Assembly (NCBI GenBank): GCA_019115745.1
Contig: DXDA01000028.1
Coordinates: 1 to 50,017 of the forward strand
Origin: Candidatus Alistipes intestinigallinarum
GTDB lineage: Bacteria; Bacteroidota; Bacteroidia; Bacteroidales; Rikenellaceae
Length of the DNA stretch: 50,017 nt
Direction: 5' to 3'
The notes beneath the pieces are model-generated. The model searched no databases. It saw only the letters and a program-made list of their open reading frames with translations, and was not told where the DNA came from. The position numbers and the translations under genes are program-made. Below are positions 1 through 8,270 of this stretch, piece after piece (positions within the stretch are counted from its first letter, which is position 1; each line of letters starts with the position of its first letter).

Positions 1-296
1 CGGGTTCAACATGGCCTCGACGTTTTCGGATTTTTGCCGCCGGAATTTCGGTATGCCGCCCGGGCAGATGCGGAAAAATTTCGAGAAATTGTAAAACGAC
101 CGTCAAGCCGAATTTTCCGACCTCCGATCAGAATCCGGGATTTATAGGCAACAGCTATTTTTAGCTCGTCGATGAACCCCGAATCCATGCGGAATCCGAT
201 AGTTCGAAAACGATGTCTCGCGGCCAGGTTGTTGAGGGGAGCGTCTTCCTCTCATCGACGGGTCTTGGAGGTCCTGAAGCATATGGCAGTCAAGCG
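1..296. other. Window edge, no gene recognised
   Basis: These 296 bases lie downstream of the minus-strand YdeI-GNAT gene and run off the window edge. Short open frames exist on both strands, but none has a recognisable protein pattern, and the longer ones run antisense into the neighbouring gene. I see no convincing hairpin terminator for the neighbouring gene here. Confidence 0.4.
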
Positions 297-1412
297 TCAT
301 CGGGGGCCTCCGCAAGTCGGTTGATCCGTTCTCCCGAGCAGCTCGTAGCAGTGGCAATCGACCAGCCTTCCATTCTTGAAACAGGCCTTGCGGAAGATGC
401 CGCATTTCCGGAAGCCGACCGTCTCCAAGACCCGCATGGAGCCCCGATTGGCGGCATAGACTCGTGCTTCGATGCGCACGACATCCGTCTGCCGGAGATA
501 CTCCTCGACGGCCAGCTTCAAGGCCCGGGACATGATGCCCCGGTTCCAGTAAGGTTCGGCAAGCCAATAACCCACTTCGGCATTGTAGCGCTCCACGTCC
601 GTTCCGCGGATGAATCCGATATTGCCTGCAGCTTCCTGCCGGATTTCGATGCAATAGTTCCGGGAGCCATCTTGCTCCGAGGCGGATCGGATGAACCGCA
701 GCGCGTCCTCTTCCGTATAGGGATACGGGAGGCCGTCGCGGCAATTGTCCCAGATCTTTTTGTTGTTTAGATGCTTGGCCAACGCGGAGCAATCCGATTC
801 GCGCCATGTTCTCAAAACGAACGGCTCTGCGACGGGCTCTTCCGGCAATAATCGGCCGTTGTCGTTCCACTCGCCGTAGAGGATTCCCTGACGGGTGTTT
901 TCGAGAAATTTGTCGAGTCGTTTCCGGAAAAGTTCGGGCTGGCTCTTTTTGATCTGAATGGTATCGATCCGCACCCGCTTGTAGAGGTCCGGCAGGCGGC
1001 AGAAGTTTTCCCAGAGAACAGAGTCGGCCTGCAATTCGTGCAGAATATCGGGATCGATGGTAAATCCGTTTTCGCTCATATCCGGCAAGACGGCTCGCCC
1101 CGCATCGGTCATCAGCCCCAGTCGTTCCATGCGGCGGCAGCGTTCCTTGTTCAGTTCCGACCAGTTGCTGCGAGGTTTTCGGGGACAAAGTTTCTGAGCC
1201 GTCACCTCTTCGGAAATCTTTTTGGTGGTACTGTCAATCCAACCGAAGCACAGAGCCTCCTCGACGGCATCGACATACCAGAAGGTGCCGTCATCAACAG
1301 GACGCCCCCGCTTGACCACCACCCAGCATTCCGTCTCCTTGTCGTAGTTTTGCAGGAGCCACTCGCGCAACTCCGACCTCGATTTTGCTTCTAATAAATG
1401 ATGGATCTCCAT
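297..1412 (-). CDS. YdeI/OmpD-associated domain fused to GNAT acetyltransferase
   Basis: A 371-residue protein with two parts. Residues about 1-185 resemble the YdeI/OmpD-associated family: an opening SRSELREWL segment, WYVDAVEEALCFGWIDS at about 45-61, and a KPRSNWSELNKERC segment at 79-92. Residues about 195-360 form a RimJ/RimL-like GNAT N-acetyltransferase domain, with FVLRTWRESD at 198-207, GYWLAEPYWNRGIMSRAL as the acetyl-CoA loop region, and a final ARVYAANRGSMRVLETVGF segment typical of the fold. The acceptor is unknown; proteins or small amines are usual for this branch. The two modules are normally separate proteins, so this is a natural fusion with no break in frame. The gene stands alone, and a TATATTTG box lies about 30 bases upstream of the start. 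The domain calls are firm; the function is open. Confidence 0.85.
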   Translation of the reverse strand: MEIHHLLEAKSRSELREWLLQNYDKETECWVVVKRGRPVDDGTFWYVDAVEEALCFGWIDSTTKKISEEVTAQKLCPRKPRSNWSELNKERCRRMERLGLMTDAGRAVLPDMSENGFTIDPDILHELQADSVLWENFCRLPDLYKRVRIDTIQIKKSQPELFRKRLDKFLENTRQGILYGEWNDNGRLLPEEPVAEPFVLRTWRESDCSALAKHLNNKKIWDNCRDGLPYPYTEEDALRFIRSASEQDGSRNYCIEIRQEAAGNIGFIRGTDVERYNAEVGYWLAEPYWNRGIMSRALKLAVEEYLRQTDVVRIEARVYAANRGSMRVLETVGFRKCGIFRKACFKNGRLVDCHCYELLGRTDQPTCGGPR

Positions 1413-1442
1413 GATTTACTTGCAGCTAACTGTTCAATATTG

Positions 1443-1450
1443 CAAATATA
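1443..1450 (-). promoter_or_regulatory. Likely -7 box of the YdeI-GNAT gene
   Basis: The minus strand reads TATATTTG, which fits the Bacteroidetes -7 consensus TAnnTTTG. It sits about 30 bases before the ATG at 1412. I do not see a clean TTTG -33 element at the right distance, so the assignment rests on the -7 box and its position. Confidence 0.45.
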
Positions 1451-1577
1451 GCGAATTAAAGCGTGAAAGGGTCCGAGAAGGAAAAAATATGTTATTTGTG
1501 GGGTTGTGTTGCCTGAGGTTGCGTGCTCATGTAGAGTCGGAGAGTGGGCACTTTATGCGTACTCTAATGCGTACCCT

Positions 1578-1600
1578 GCGCCCGAAAAAGGGCGCTTTTT
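1578..1600 (+). terminator. Orphan intrinsic terminator
   Basis: A perfect 6 bp stem (GCGCCC 1578-1583 with GGGCGC 1590-1595) with a GAAAAA loop is followed by five T. It faces the plus strand, but no plus-strand gene is recognisable just upstream. It may insulate the tRNA region or be left over from something lost. Confidence 0.7.
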
Positions 1601-1632
1601 GAGGTTCAAAACAAGGATTCGGGGTAGGGCAG

Positions 1633-1674
1633 AAAAACAAAAAGAGCCGATAATCGACTGATTATCAACTCTTT
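1633..1674 (-). terminator. Terminator of the tRNA-Lys gene
   Basis: Read on the minus strand, a 15 bp stem (1660-1674 with 1641-1655, including two T-G wobbles near the loop) closes a 4-base loop. It is followed by a T-rich tail (1633-1640). It begins within a few bases of the 3' end of the tRNA and ends that transcript. Confidence 0.85.
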
Positions 1675-1676
1675 CT

Positions 1677-1752
1677 TGGTGAACCCGCTGGGGCTCGAAC
1701 CCAGGACCCCAACATTAAAAGTGTTGTGCTCTACCTGCTGAGCTACGGATTC
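1677..1752 (-). tRNA. tRNA-Lys (UUU)
   Basis: A 76-base cloverleaf on the minus strand. The acceptor stem pairs GAATCCG with CGGGTTC over 7 bp with one T-G wobble. The anticodon arm is CAACA, loop CTTTTAA, TGTTG, giving anticodon UUU for lysine. The T arm carries GGTTCGA. The discriminator is A at 1680 and the CCA end is encoded in the DNA (1677-1679). A promoter lies upstream and a strong hairpin directly downstream, so it is a single-gene transcript. Confidence 0.96.
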
Positions 1753-1790
1753 TCCCGTGCCAAAAGAAAGTATCTTCCGTTTTGGTGGTG

Positions 1791-1820
1791 CAAATGTACG
1801 TATTTATTTTTAATTTCCAA
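1791..1820 (-). promoter_or_regulatory. Promoter of tRNA-Lys
   Basis: On the minus strand a TTG (1818-1820) is followed after 19 bases by TACATTTG (1791-1798), matching the Bacteroidetes housekeeping promoter. It would start transcription about 30 bases before the tRNA. Confidence 0.65.
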
Positions 1821-1919
1821 CACTCCGACGGCAAATTTTCTGTAAATATCGTTTTTGAATGCTCCGGCCCCCTCCCTGCATCCCCGACTATCCCGGGATG
1901 CGAAATTTCCTGTTCCGAT

Positions 1920-1950
1920 TTTGTTTTGCCGAAATAAAAAGATAATTTTG
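1920..1950 (+). promoter_or_regulatory. Promoter of the carboxyspermidine dehydrogenase gene
   Basis: TTTG at 1920-1923, a 19-base spacer and TAATTTTG at 1943-1950 match the Bacteroidetes sigma-ABfr consensus. The ATG follows about 40 bases later. This promoter is back to back with that of the tRNA gene. Confidence 0.7.
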
Positions 1951-1992
1951 TAGGCGTTAAACCCGAAATTTATTTTAAAACCCTGTATATCT

Positions 1993-3186
1993 ATGTGTAA
2001 AGCCTTGATTATCGGAGCCGGAGGCGTCGGAACCGTGGTGACCCAGAAGATCGCTGCCAACCCCGTCTTCACGGATGTGATGCTTGCCAGCCGTACGAAA
2101 TCCAAATGCGATGCCGTGGCGGCGGCCATTGGTGGTAATCGTGTGAAGACCGCCGAGGTCGATGCCGACAACGTGCCGCAGTTGTGCGAGTTGTTCCGGG
2201 CCTTCAAGCCGGATATCGTGGTCAACGTGGCGCTCCCGTATCAGGATTTGACGATCATGGATGCCTGCCTGGAGTGTGGCTGCAACTACCTCGACACGGC
2301 CAACTACGAACCCCGTGACGAGGCTCATTTCGAATATTCGTGGCAGTGGGCCTATCAGGACCGCTTCAAGGCCGCGGGACTGACGGCTATCCTCGGCTGC
2401 GGTTTCGACCCGGGCGTGACGGCGATCTTCACGGCCTACGCCGCCAAGCACCACTTCGACGAGATCCACTACCTCGATATCGTGGACTGCAACGCCGGTA
2501 ATCACGGCATGGCCTTCGCCACGAACTTCAACCCCGAGATCAACATCCGCGAGGTAACCCAGAAGGGCCGTTACTACGAAAACGGCGAGTGGGTTGTCAC
2601 CGAGCCGCACGAGATCCACAAACCGCTGAACTACCCGGGAATCGGCGAGCGCGAGTCGTACGTGATCTACCACGAGGAGCTGGAGTCGCTGGTGAAGAAC
2701 TACCCGACGATCCGGCGGGCGCGCTTCTGGATGACCTTCGGAAAGGAGTACCTGACGCACCTGCGCGTGATCCAGAATATCGGCATGGCGCGTATCGACC
2801 CGATTATTTACAATGGGGTGGAGATCGTTCCGATCCAGTTCCTGAAGGCCGTGCTGCCGGATCCGAAGTCGCTGGGTGCGAACTACCACGGCCAGACCTC
2901 GATCGGCTGCCGGATCAAGGGTGTGAAGGACGGCAAGGAGCGCACCTACTATATCTATAACAACTGCGACCACGAACAGGCCTACAAGGAGACCGGTACG
3001 CAGGCCGTTTCGTTCACGACGGGTGTTCCGGCAGCGCTGGGCGCTTCGATGTGGGCCAAGGGTCTTTGGCGCGGTGCGGGCGTCTTCAACGTCGAGGAGT
3101 TCGATCCGGACCCGTTCCTGGCGGAGCTGGGCGAGCAGGGGCTTCCGTGGCACGAGCTGTTCGACGTCGACCTGGAGGTGGATTGA
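1993..3186 (+). CDS. Carboxy(nor)spermidine dehydrogenase, saccharopine dehydrogenase family
   Basis: A 397-residue cytosolic enzyme of the saccharopine dehydrogenase family. The N-terminus carries the Rossmann motif GAGGVGTVV (residues 8-16), followed by the LASRTKSKCDAVA segment usual for the nucleotide-binding fold. A central GCGFDPGVTAIF stretch and the 397-residue length match carboxynorspermidine/carboxyspermidine dehydrogenases rather than lysine-pathway enzymes. The reaction is NADPH-dependent condensation of aspartate semialdehyde with putrescine (or diaminopropane) to give carboxy(nor)spermidine. The matching decarboxylase gene lies 200 bp downstream, which strongly supports the role. 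Which polyamine is made cannot be read from sequence; gut Bacteroidetes are known to make spermidine by this route. A terminator separates the two genes, so each has its own promoter. Confidence 0.92.
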   Translation: MCKALIIGAGGVGTVVTQKIAANPVFTDVMLASRTKSKCDAVAAAIGGNRVKTAEVDADNVPQLCELFRAFKPDIVVNVALPYQDLTIMDACLECGCNYLDTANYEPRDEAHFEYSWQWAYQDRFKAAGLTAILGCGFDPGVTAIFTAYAAKHHFDEIHYLDIVDCNAGNHGMAFATNFNPEINIREVTQKGRYYENGEWVVTEPHEIHKPLNYPGIGERESYVIYHEELESLVKNYPTIRRARFWMTFGKEYLTHLRVIQNIGMARIDPIIYNGVEIVPIQFLKAVLPDPKSLGANYHGQTSIGCRIKGVKDGKERTYYIYNNCDHEQAYKETGTQAVSFTTGVPAALGASMWAKGLWRGAGVFNVEEFDPDPFLAELGEQGLPWHELFDVDLEVD

Positions 3187-3220
3187 TCCCCGAAGGGAGG
3201 GCCGCATATCCGAACAAGAG

Positions 3221-3259
3221 GCACGGCGGGATGGAATGAGTCCCGGCCGTGCTTTTTTT
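3221..3259 (+). terminator. Terminator after the dehydrogenase gene
   Basis: GCACGGC (3221-3227) pairs with GCCGTGC (3246-3252); the stem extends inward with GGGA/TCCC across a one-base bulge. Seven T follow. It lies about 35 bases after the stop codon. Confidence 0.85.
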
Positions 3260-3353
3260 GTGGATGGCGGGGCGGTGCTTTCTGTCGGTAAGTATAAATG
3301 CGTATTTTCCGGAAATCCGCTCCGGTAACCCGCTCTTTTCGGGAGCTTTTTAC

Positions 3354-3361
3354 TATTTTTG
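3354..3361 (+). promoter_or_regulatory. Likely -7 box for nspC
   Basis: TATTTTTG fits TAnnTTTG and lies 27 bases before the nspC start codon, downstream of a strong terminator that makes a new promoter necessary. The -33 region is poor (only T-rich sequence). Confidence 0.5.
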
Positions 3362-3388
3362 TCCCTGTTTTGAGCAAAAAACGACGCG

Positions 3389-4528
<1,140 letters not shown>

Positions 4529-4575
4529 CCGGCGCCGTGCAGACTGTGAATACAAACAAGAAACCAAGAAGATAG

Positions 4576-5871
4576 ATGGAAAATTTCGAACCTACCGCTT
4601 ATACGCTCGAATGCGTGGCCACGGGCCGCGAGTTCGAGGATACGGGCTGGCTGCTGGCCGACCCGCAGTGCAAGGAGCCGTCGCTGATCCGCGCACGGTA
4701 TGCCAAGAAGCAGATCGAGGTGAAGCCCGCCGAGTGGGGGCTCTACCGCTTTGCGGACTGGATGCCGGTACGCCGGATCCTCAAGGGCTCGTCGGCTCCG
4801 GTGACCTACCGCAGCAAGGGGCTGGCGCAGCACCTCGGACTCGAAAACCTCTGGATTACCTTCAACGGCTACTACCCGGCCATCGGCGCGACGATGACGA
4901 CCTGCTCGTTCAAGGAGACCGAAGCCTATTCGGTGTGCGGACGTGCGGCGGCCGACGAGAAGCGGGTGCTGGTGGTGGCTTCGGCCGGAAACACGGCCCG
5001 GGCCTTCGCCAAGGTCTGCTCGGACAACGGCATCAAACTGCTGCTGTCGGTGCCGTATGACAACATCGACGCCCTGTGGTTCGAGGAGCCGCTGAACCCC
5101 TGCGTGAAGCTGATCTCGTGCGCTGCGGGCGGCGACTACTTCGATGCCATCCACCTGAGCGATCTGGCGCTTAAGGGCAAGGGCTTCTACGCCGAGGGCG
5201 GTGCGAAGAACATCGCGCGCCGGGACGGTATGGCCTGTACGGTGCTGTCGGCCGTCACGACCATCGGCCGCATTCCGGACTACTATTTCCAGGCCGTCGG
5301 CAGCGGTACGGGCGCCATTGCAGCCTGGGAGGCCAATATGCGACTGATCGAGGACGGACGTTTCGGAACGAACCTCATGAAGCTGATGGTTTCGCAGAAT
5401 GCGCCGTTTGTTCCGATGTACGATGCCTGGCAGGCGTCGTCGCGGGCCATGCTTCCGTATGACAGCGACAAGGCGCGGCGCGATGCGGAGATCATCGATG
5501 CGAAGGTGCTCTCGAACCGCAAACCGCCTTACAGCCTGGCGGGCGGTCTGTACGACGCACTGAAGGCCACCGATGGAGAGATGTTCGCCGTGACGAACGC
5601 CATGGCGCGCAAGGCCCGCAAGCTCTTCAAGGAGCTGGAGGGTGTGGACATCTACTCGGCGGCGGGTGTGGCGCTGGCCTCGCTCATCAACGCGGTGAAT
5701 GCCGGCAAGATCGCCAAGGACGCCACGGTGATGCTGAACATCACGGGCGGCGGCGAGGAGCACTTCAAGGAGACGAAGGAGCTCTGGTACCTGAAGCCGA
5801 GCCACGTCTTCCCGCTCGCCCCGGACACCGACGAGGTGGTGGCGAAGGTGGAGGCGTTGTTTGCCGAGTAA
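4576..5871 (+). CDS. Cysteate synthase (threonine synthase-like PLP enzyme)
   Basis: A 431-residue fold-type II PLP enzyme related to threonine synthase. TTCSFKETEAY places the PLP lysine at 113, and the SAGNTARAF loop (136-144) and ITGGGEEHF near the C-terminus are phosphate and substrate loops. The SFKETEA form and the ECVATG start fit cysteate synthase, which makes L-cysteate from O-phosphoserine and sulfite, better than housekeeping threonine synthase. Cysteate is the head-group precursor of sulfonolipids (capnine and sulfobactin type) known from Alistipes and related Bacteroidetes, so that is the likely use here; no acyltransferase for the next step lies in this window. In methanogens the same enzyme feeds coenzyme M. 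A divergent threonine synthase paralogue is the alternative. It ends at a perfect terminator. Confidence 0.8.
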   Translation: MENFEPTAYTLECVATGREFEDTGWLLADPQCKEPSLIRARYAKKQIEVKPAEWGLYRFADWMPVRRILKGSSAPVTYRSKGLAQHLGLENLWITFNGYYPAIGATMTTCSFKETEAYSVCGRAAADEKRVLVVASAGNTARAFAKVCSDNGIKLLLSVPYDNIDALWFEEPLNPCVKLISCAAGGDYFDAIHLSDLALKGKGFYAEGGAKNIARRDGMACTVLSAVTTIGRIPDYYFQAVGSGTGAIAAWEANMRLIEDGRFGTNLMKLMVSQNAPFVPMYDAWQASSRAMLPYDSDKARRDAEIIDAKVLSNRKPPYSLAGGLYDALKATDGEMFAVTNAMARKARKLFKELEGVDIYSAAGVALASLINAVNAGKIAKDATVMLNITGGGEEHFKETKELWYLKPSHVFPLAPDTDEVVAKVEALFAE

Positions 5872-5912
5872 GGCGGCGGACCTCGGTCCCGGAGCAATCC
5901 AACCGAATACAG

Positions 5913-5940
5913 AAAAAAGCGGCTTGCGGGCCGCTTTTTT
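5913..5940 (+). terminator. Terminator after cysteate synthase
   Basis: A perfect 11 bp stem (5913-5923 with 5930-5940) closes a 6-base loop. The A-run and T-run at the base form part of the stem, so it could work in both directions. Confidence 0.88.
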
Positions 5941-5956
5941 ATTTTCCCGAAATGAT

Positions 5957-5964
5957 TACCTTTG
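5957..5964 (+). promoter_or_regulatory. Likely -7 box for the TonB-dependent receptor gene
   Basis: TACCTTTG fits TAnnTTTG. It lies about 80 bases before the ATG at 6047 and just downstream of the preceding terminator. No riboswitch-like structure is obvious in the short leader. Confidence 0.5.
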
Positions 5965-6046
5965 TCGGCGGTTCCGCGCGGGGCGAAGCAGCCGGACCCT
6001 GCGCGGAGCGAACCGATTGTTTTATTAACCCAAATTTTCAACATTT

Positions 6047-8059
6047 ATGGAACACATCCAAGCACGGATGCTCCCCGCGGGGACGCGCTGGCGGCGTTGG
6101 AACCGCAAGGGCTGGTCGGCCTTTGCGAGCCTGCACCGGAGCGTGTCGATCGGGGTGCTCGCTGTGGGGATGTCGATCCTGCTGCTTGCGACGCAGGGAG
6201 CGTCGGCGCAGACCTCCGACACGACCTCGGTCCTGAAGACCCTTCGGATCCGGGAGGTGGGGGTTACGGGGAGCCAGACGGCCCCCACGCGCAACGCCCA
6301 GTCGCATACTCCGCTTTTCGACCGGAAGGCCCAGGCCTCGGCGCCTGTTCAGACGCTGGAATCCGCCCTGCGCCTCACGCCCTCGGTCGATGTCCGCGAA
6401 CGCGGAGGGAGGGGAGCGCAGGCCGACATCTATATCCGCGGCGGATCATTCGATCAAACCATGATTCTGCTCAACGGCATCGACTTCACGGATGCCCGCA
6501 CGGGACACCAGTCCCATTCGCTGCCGGTCGATCTCGATTGCGTTTCGGCCGTCGAACTCATCGACGGCGTTCCGGGCGTGGGGGCCTACGCCGGGGCGGT
6601 GAACATCCGCACGACGCCCCTTCGCCCGAATTACGTGCGCTTCGAGGGGTCGGGCGGCCAGTACGGCTACGGATCCGGCAACCTCTCGGGTGCCGTGACG
6701 TCGGGCCGCTTTTCGGTGCTGGGTGCGGCGTCGTACCGCCGCAGCGACGGTTACCGCCACAACACCGACTTCACGAACTGGAACACCTTCGTGCGGGCGA
6801 CCTGCGACGGCCGCCGGGCCGGGTTCTTCGATTTCCAGGCCGGGTGGCAGGACCGCGATTTCGGCTCGAACGGCTTCTATGCGGCCTACAACCCCGACCA
6901 GTGGGAGCATACGGCTACGGCCTTGACTTCGCTGCGGTGGACGAAGCGTGTGGATCGCTTCTCGCTGGGTGCGGCGGTGAGCTACCGGCTGAACTTCGAC
7001 CGCTACGACTGGACGCGCGGCACGGCGCTCAACCGCCACCGGACGGACAACGCCGGGGCAAAGGTGTGGGCCGACTGCAACTGGCGGTGGGGCACGACGA
7101 CCGTGGGGGGCGACTGGGCCTTCAACCACATCTACAGCACGAACCTCGGCGAATCGCTTGCGGTTCCCGAGGGACACTACACCCGTGCCAAGGCGCGCCA
7201 TACGGGAAACGTGTGGCTGCGGCACGCGCGGAACTGGCGGCGTTTCGACCTTGCGCTGTCGGGCGGTGTGAGCCTGACGCCCTACGGGACTTCGGCGCTG
7301 TGGAGCGCCTCGGCGGGCTATGCGCCGACGGACGGGCTGCGGATCGAGGCCGGGGCATGGCAGTCGATGCGGCTGCCGACCTTCACCGATCTCTATTACA
7401 GCTCCCCGGCACAGATCAACAACCTTGATCTGACTCCGGAACGCGCTGTTACATACCGTGTTAGCGTCGGTTATATGAAGCGTTGCTGGAACTTGTCGGG
7501 GCAACTCTACTACCGCCTCGGGCGCGATATTATCGACTGGGTGTGGTACGCCGATTCGGACGAGAGCCCCGCTGCCTGGCGCGGGAAGTGGCACTCCGAG
7601 CAGTCGAGCCGACTGAATACCTTCGGGGCCGAACTCTCGGGCGGTTACGCCGTGGACGAAGGGTTTCTGCGTCGCGTGACGCTCTCCTACGGGTACATCA
7701 CCAACGACCGCAACGCCGACATCATCGCCAAAAGCGCCATGGACTTCATGCGTCACAAGGCGGCTCTGTCCGTCGGGGTGCACTTCCTGCGGCGGATGTC
7801 GCTCACGCTGACCGGATCGCTCTACGACCGCAACGGCAGCTATACGGCCTATCCCGAGGTGGGGAATGCGTCGATCACCGAGGTGCACGACTACAAACCT
7901 TACTTCCTGCTGGACGGACGCCTGGCCTGGGAGAAGGGGTGGTGCCGCCTCTATGTCGACGCCACGAACCTCACCGACACCCGTTATTGCGACCTCGGGG
8001 GCATTCCGTTGCCGGGCATCTGGTGCACGGGTGGCGTGGTGCTGACCTTCGGCAAGTGA
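6047..8059 (+). CDS. TonB-dependent outer membrane receptor
   Basis: A 670-residue outer membrane beta-barrel receptor. The N-terminus is a long basic extension followed by a hydrophobic signal core ending in ASAQ at about residue 55. A plug domain follows (about 75-195), with ESALRLTPSVDVRERGGRGAQ, DIYIRGGSFDQTMILLNGI and VELIDGVPGVGAYAGAVNI as the usual plug signatures. The barrel fills the rest and ends in GGVVLTFGK, a typical C-terminal beta strand with an aromatic near the end. Size and plug resemble BtuB/CirA-type receptors, not SusC: there is no carboxypeptidase-like N-terminal domain and no SusD partner. The ligand (cobalamin, siderophore or other) is unknown. It is a single-gene unit between two terminators. 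Confidence 0.88.
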   Translation: MEHIQARMLPAGTRWRRWNRKGWSAFASLHRSVSIGVLAVGMSILLLATQGASAQTSDTTSVLKTLRIREVGVTGSQTAPTRNAQSHTPLFDRKAQASAPVQTLESALRLTPSVDVRERGGRGAQADIYIRGGSFDQTMILLNGIDFTDARTGHQSHSLPVDLDCVSAVELIDGVPGVGAYAGAVNIRTTPLRPNYVRFEGSGGQYGYGSGNLSGAVTSGRFSVLGAASYRRSDGYRHNTDFTNWNTFVRATCDGRRAGFFDFQAGWQDRDFGSNGFYAAYNPDQWEHTATALTSLRWTKRVDRFSLGAAVSYRLNFDRYDWTRGTALNRHRTDNAGAKVWADCNWRWGTTTVGGDWAFNHIYSTNLGESLAVPEGHYTRAKARHTGNVWLRHARNWRRFDLALSGGVSLTPYGTSALWSASAGYAPTDGLRIEAGAWQSMRLPTFTDLYYSSPAQINNLDLTPERAVTYRVSVGYMKRCWNLSGQLYYRLGRDIIDWVWYADSDESPAAWRGKWHSEQSSRLNTFGAELSGGYAVDEGFLRRVTLSYGYITNDRNADIIAKSAMDFMRHKAALSVGVHFLRRMSLTLTGSLYDRNGSYTAYPEVGNASITEVHDYKPYFLLDGRLAWEKGWCRLYVDATNLTDTRYCDLGGIPLPGIWCTGGVVLTFGK

Positions 8060-8143
8060 CCCTTCCGGGATGGAGGAACGATGACCGGCCGACCGCTTCG
8101 GCGTTGAGTGCGACCTCCTTTCCCGTTTCCGGCTGCAGGATGC

Positions 8144-8175
8144 GGGCCGCCCGAAATCCGGGCGGCCCTTTCTGT
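8144..8175 (+). terminator. Terminator after the TonB-dependent receptor
   Basis: GGGCCGCCCG (8144-8153) pairs perfectly with CGGGCGGCCC (8159-8168) around a 5-base loop, followed by a T-rich tail. Confidence 0.85.
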
Positions 8176-8234
8176 TTCTTTGTAAAACCTCGTGTTTTGC
8201 TTTATGACTATACGAAAATCTCCGGAAAAATTCG

Positions 8235-8242
8235 TACATTTG
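8235..8242 (+). promoter_or_regulatory. Likely -7 box of the hut operon
   Basis: TACATTTG matches TAnnTTTG and lies 28 bases before the ftcD start. The -33 region has no clear TTTG, which may mean activator dependence; that last point is inference. Confidence 0.55.
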
Positions 8243-8270
8243 AAGCAAAGAATCCTAAAAGCATCGAATT

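Noticed and set aside
1411..1602. A 63-codon plus-strand frame upstream of the orphan terminator
   Set aside because: No start context, promoter or family likeness, and it overlaps the promoter region of the divergent gene. Its position just before a terminator is the only point in favour.
5872..6046. A cobalamin riboswitch before the TonB-dependent receptor
   Set aside because: The space is only 175 bases, 28 of them a terminator, and I see no B12-box-like sequence.
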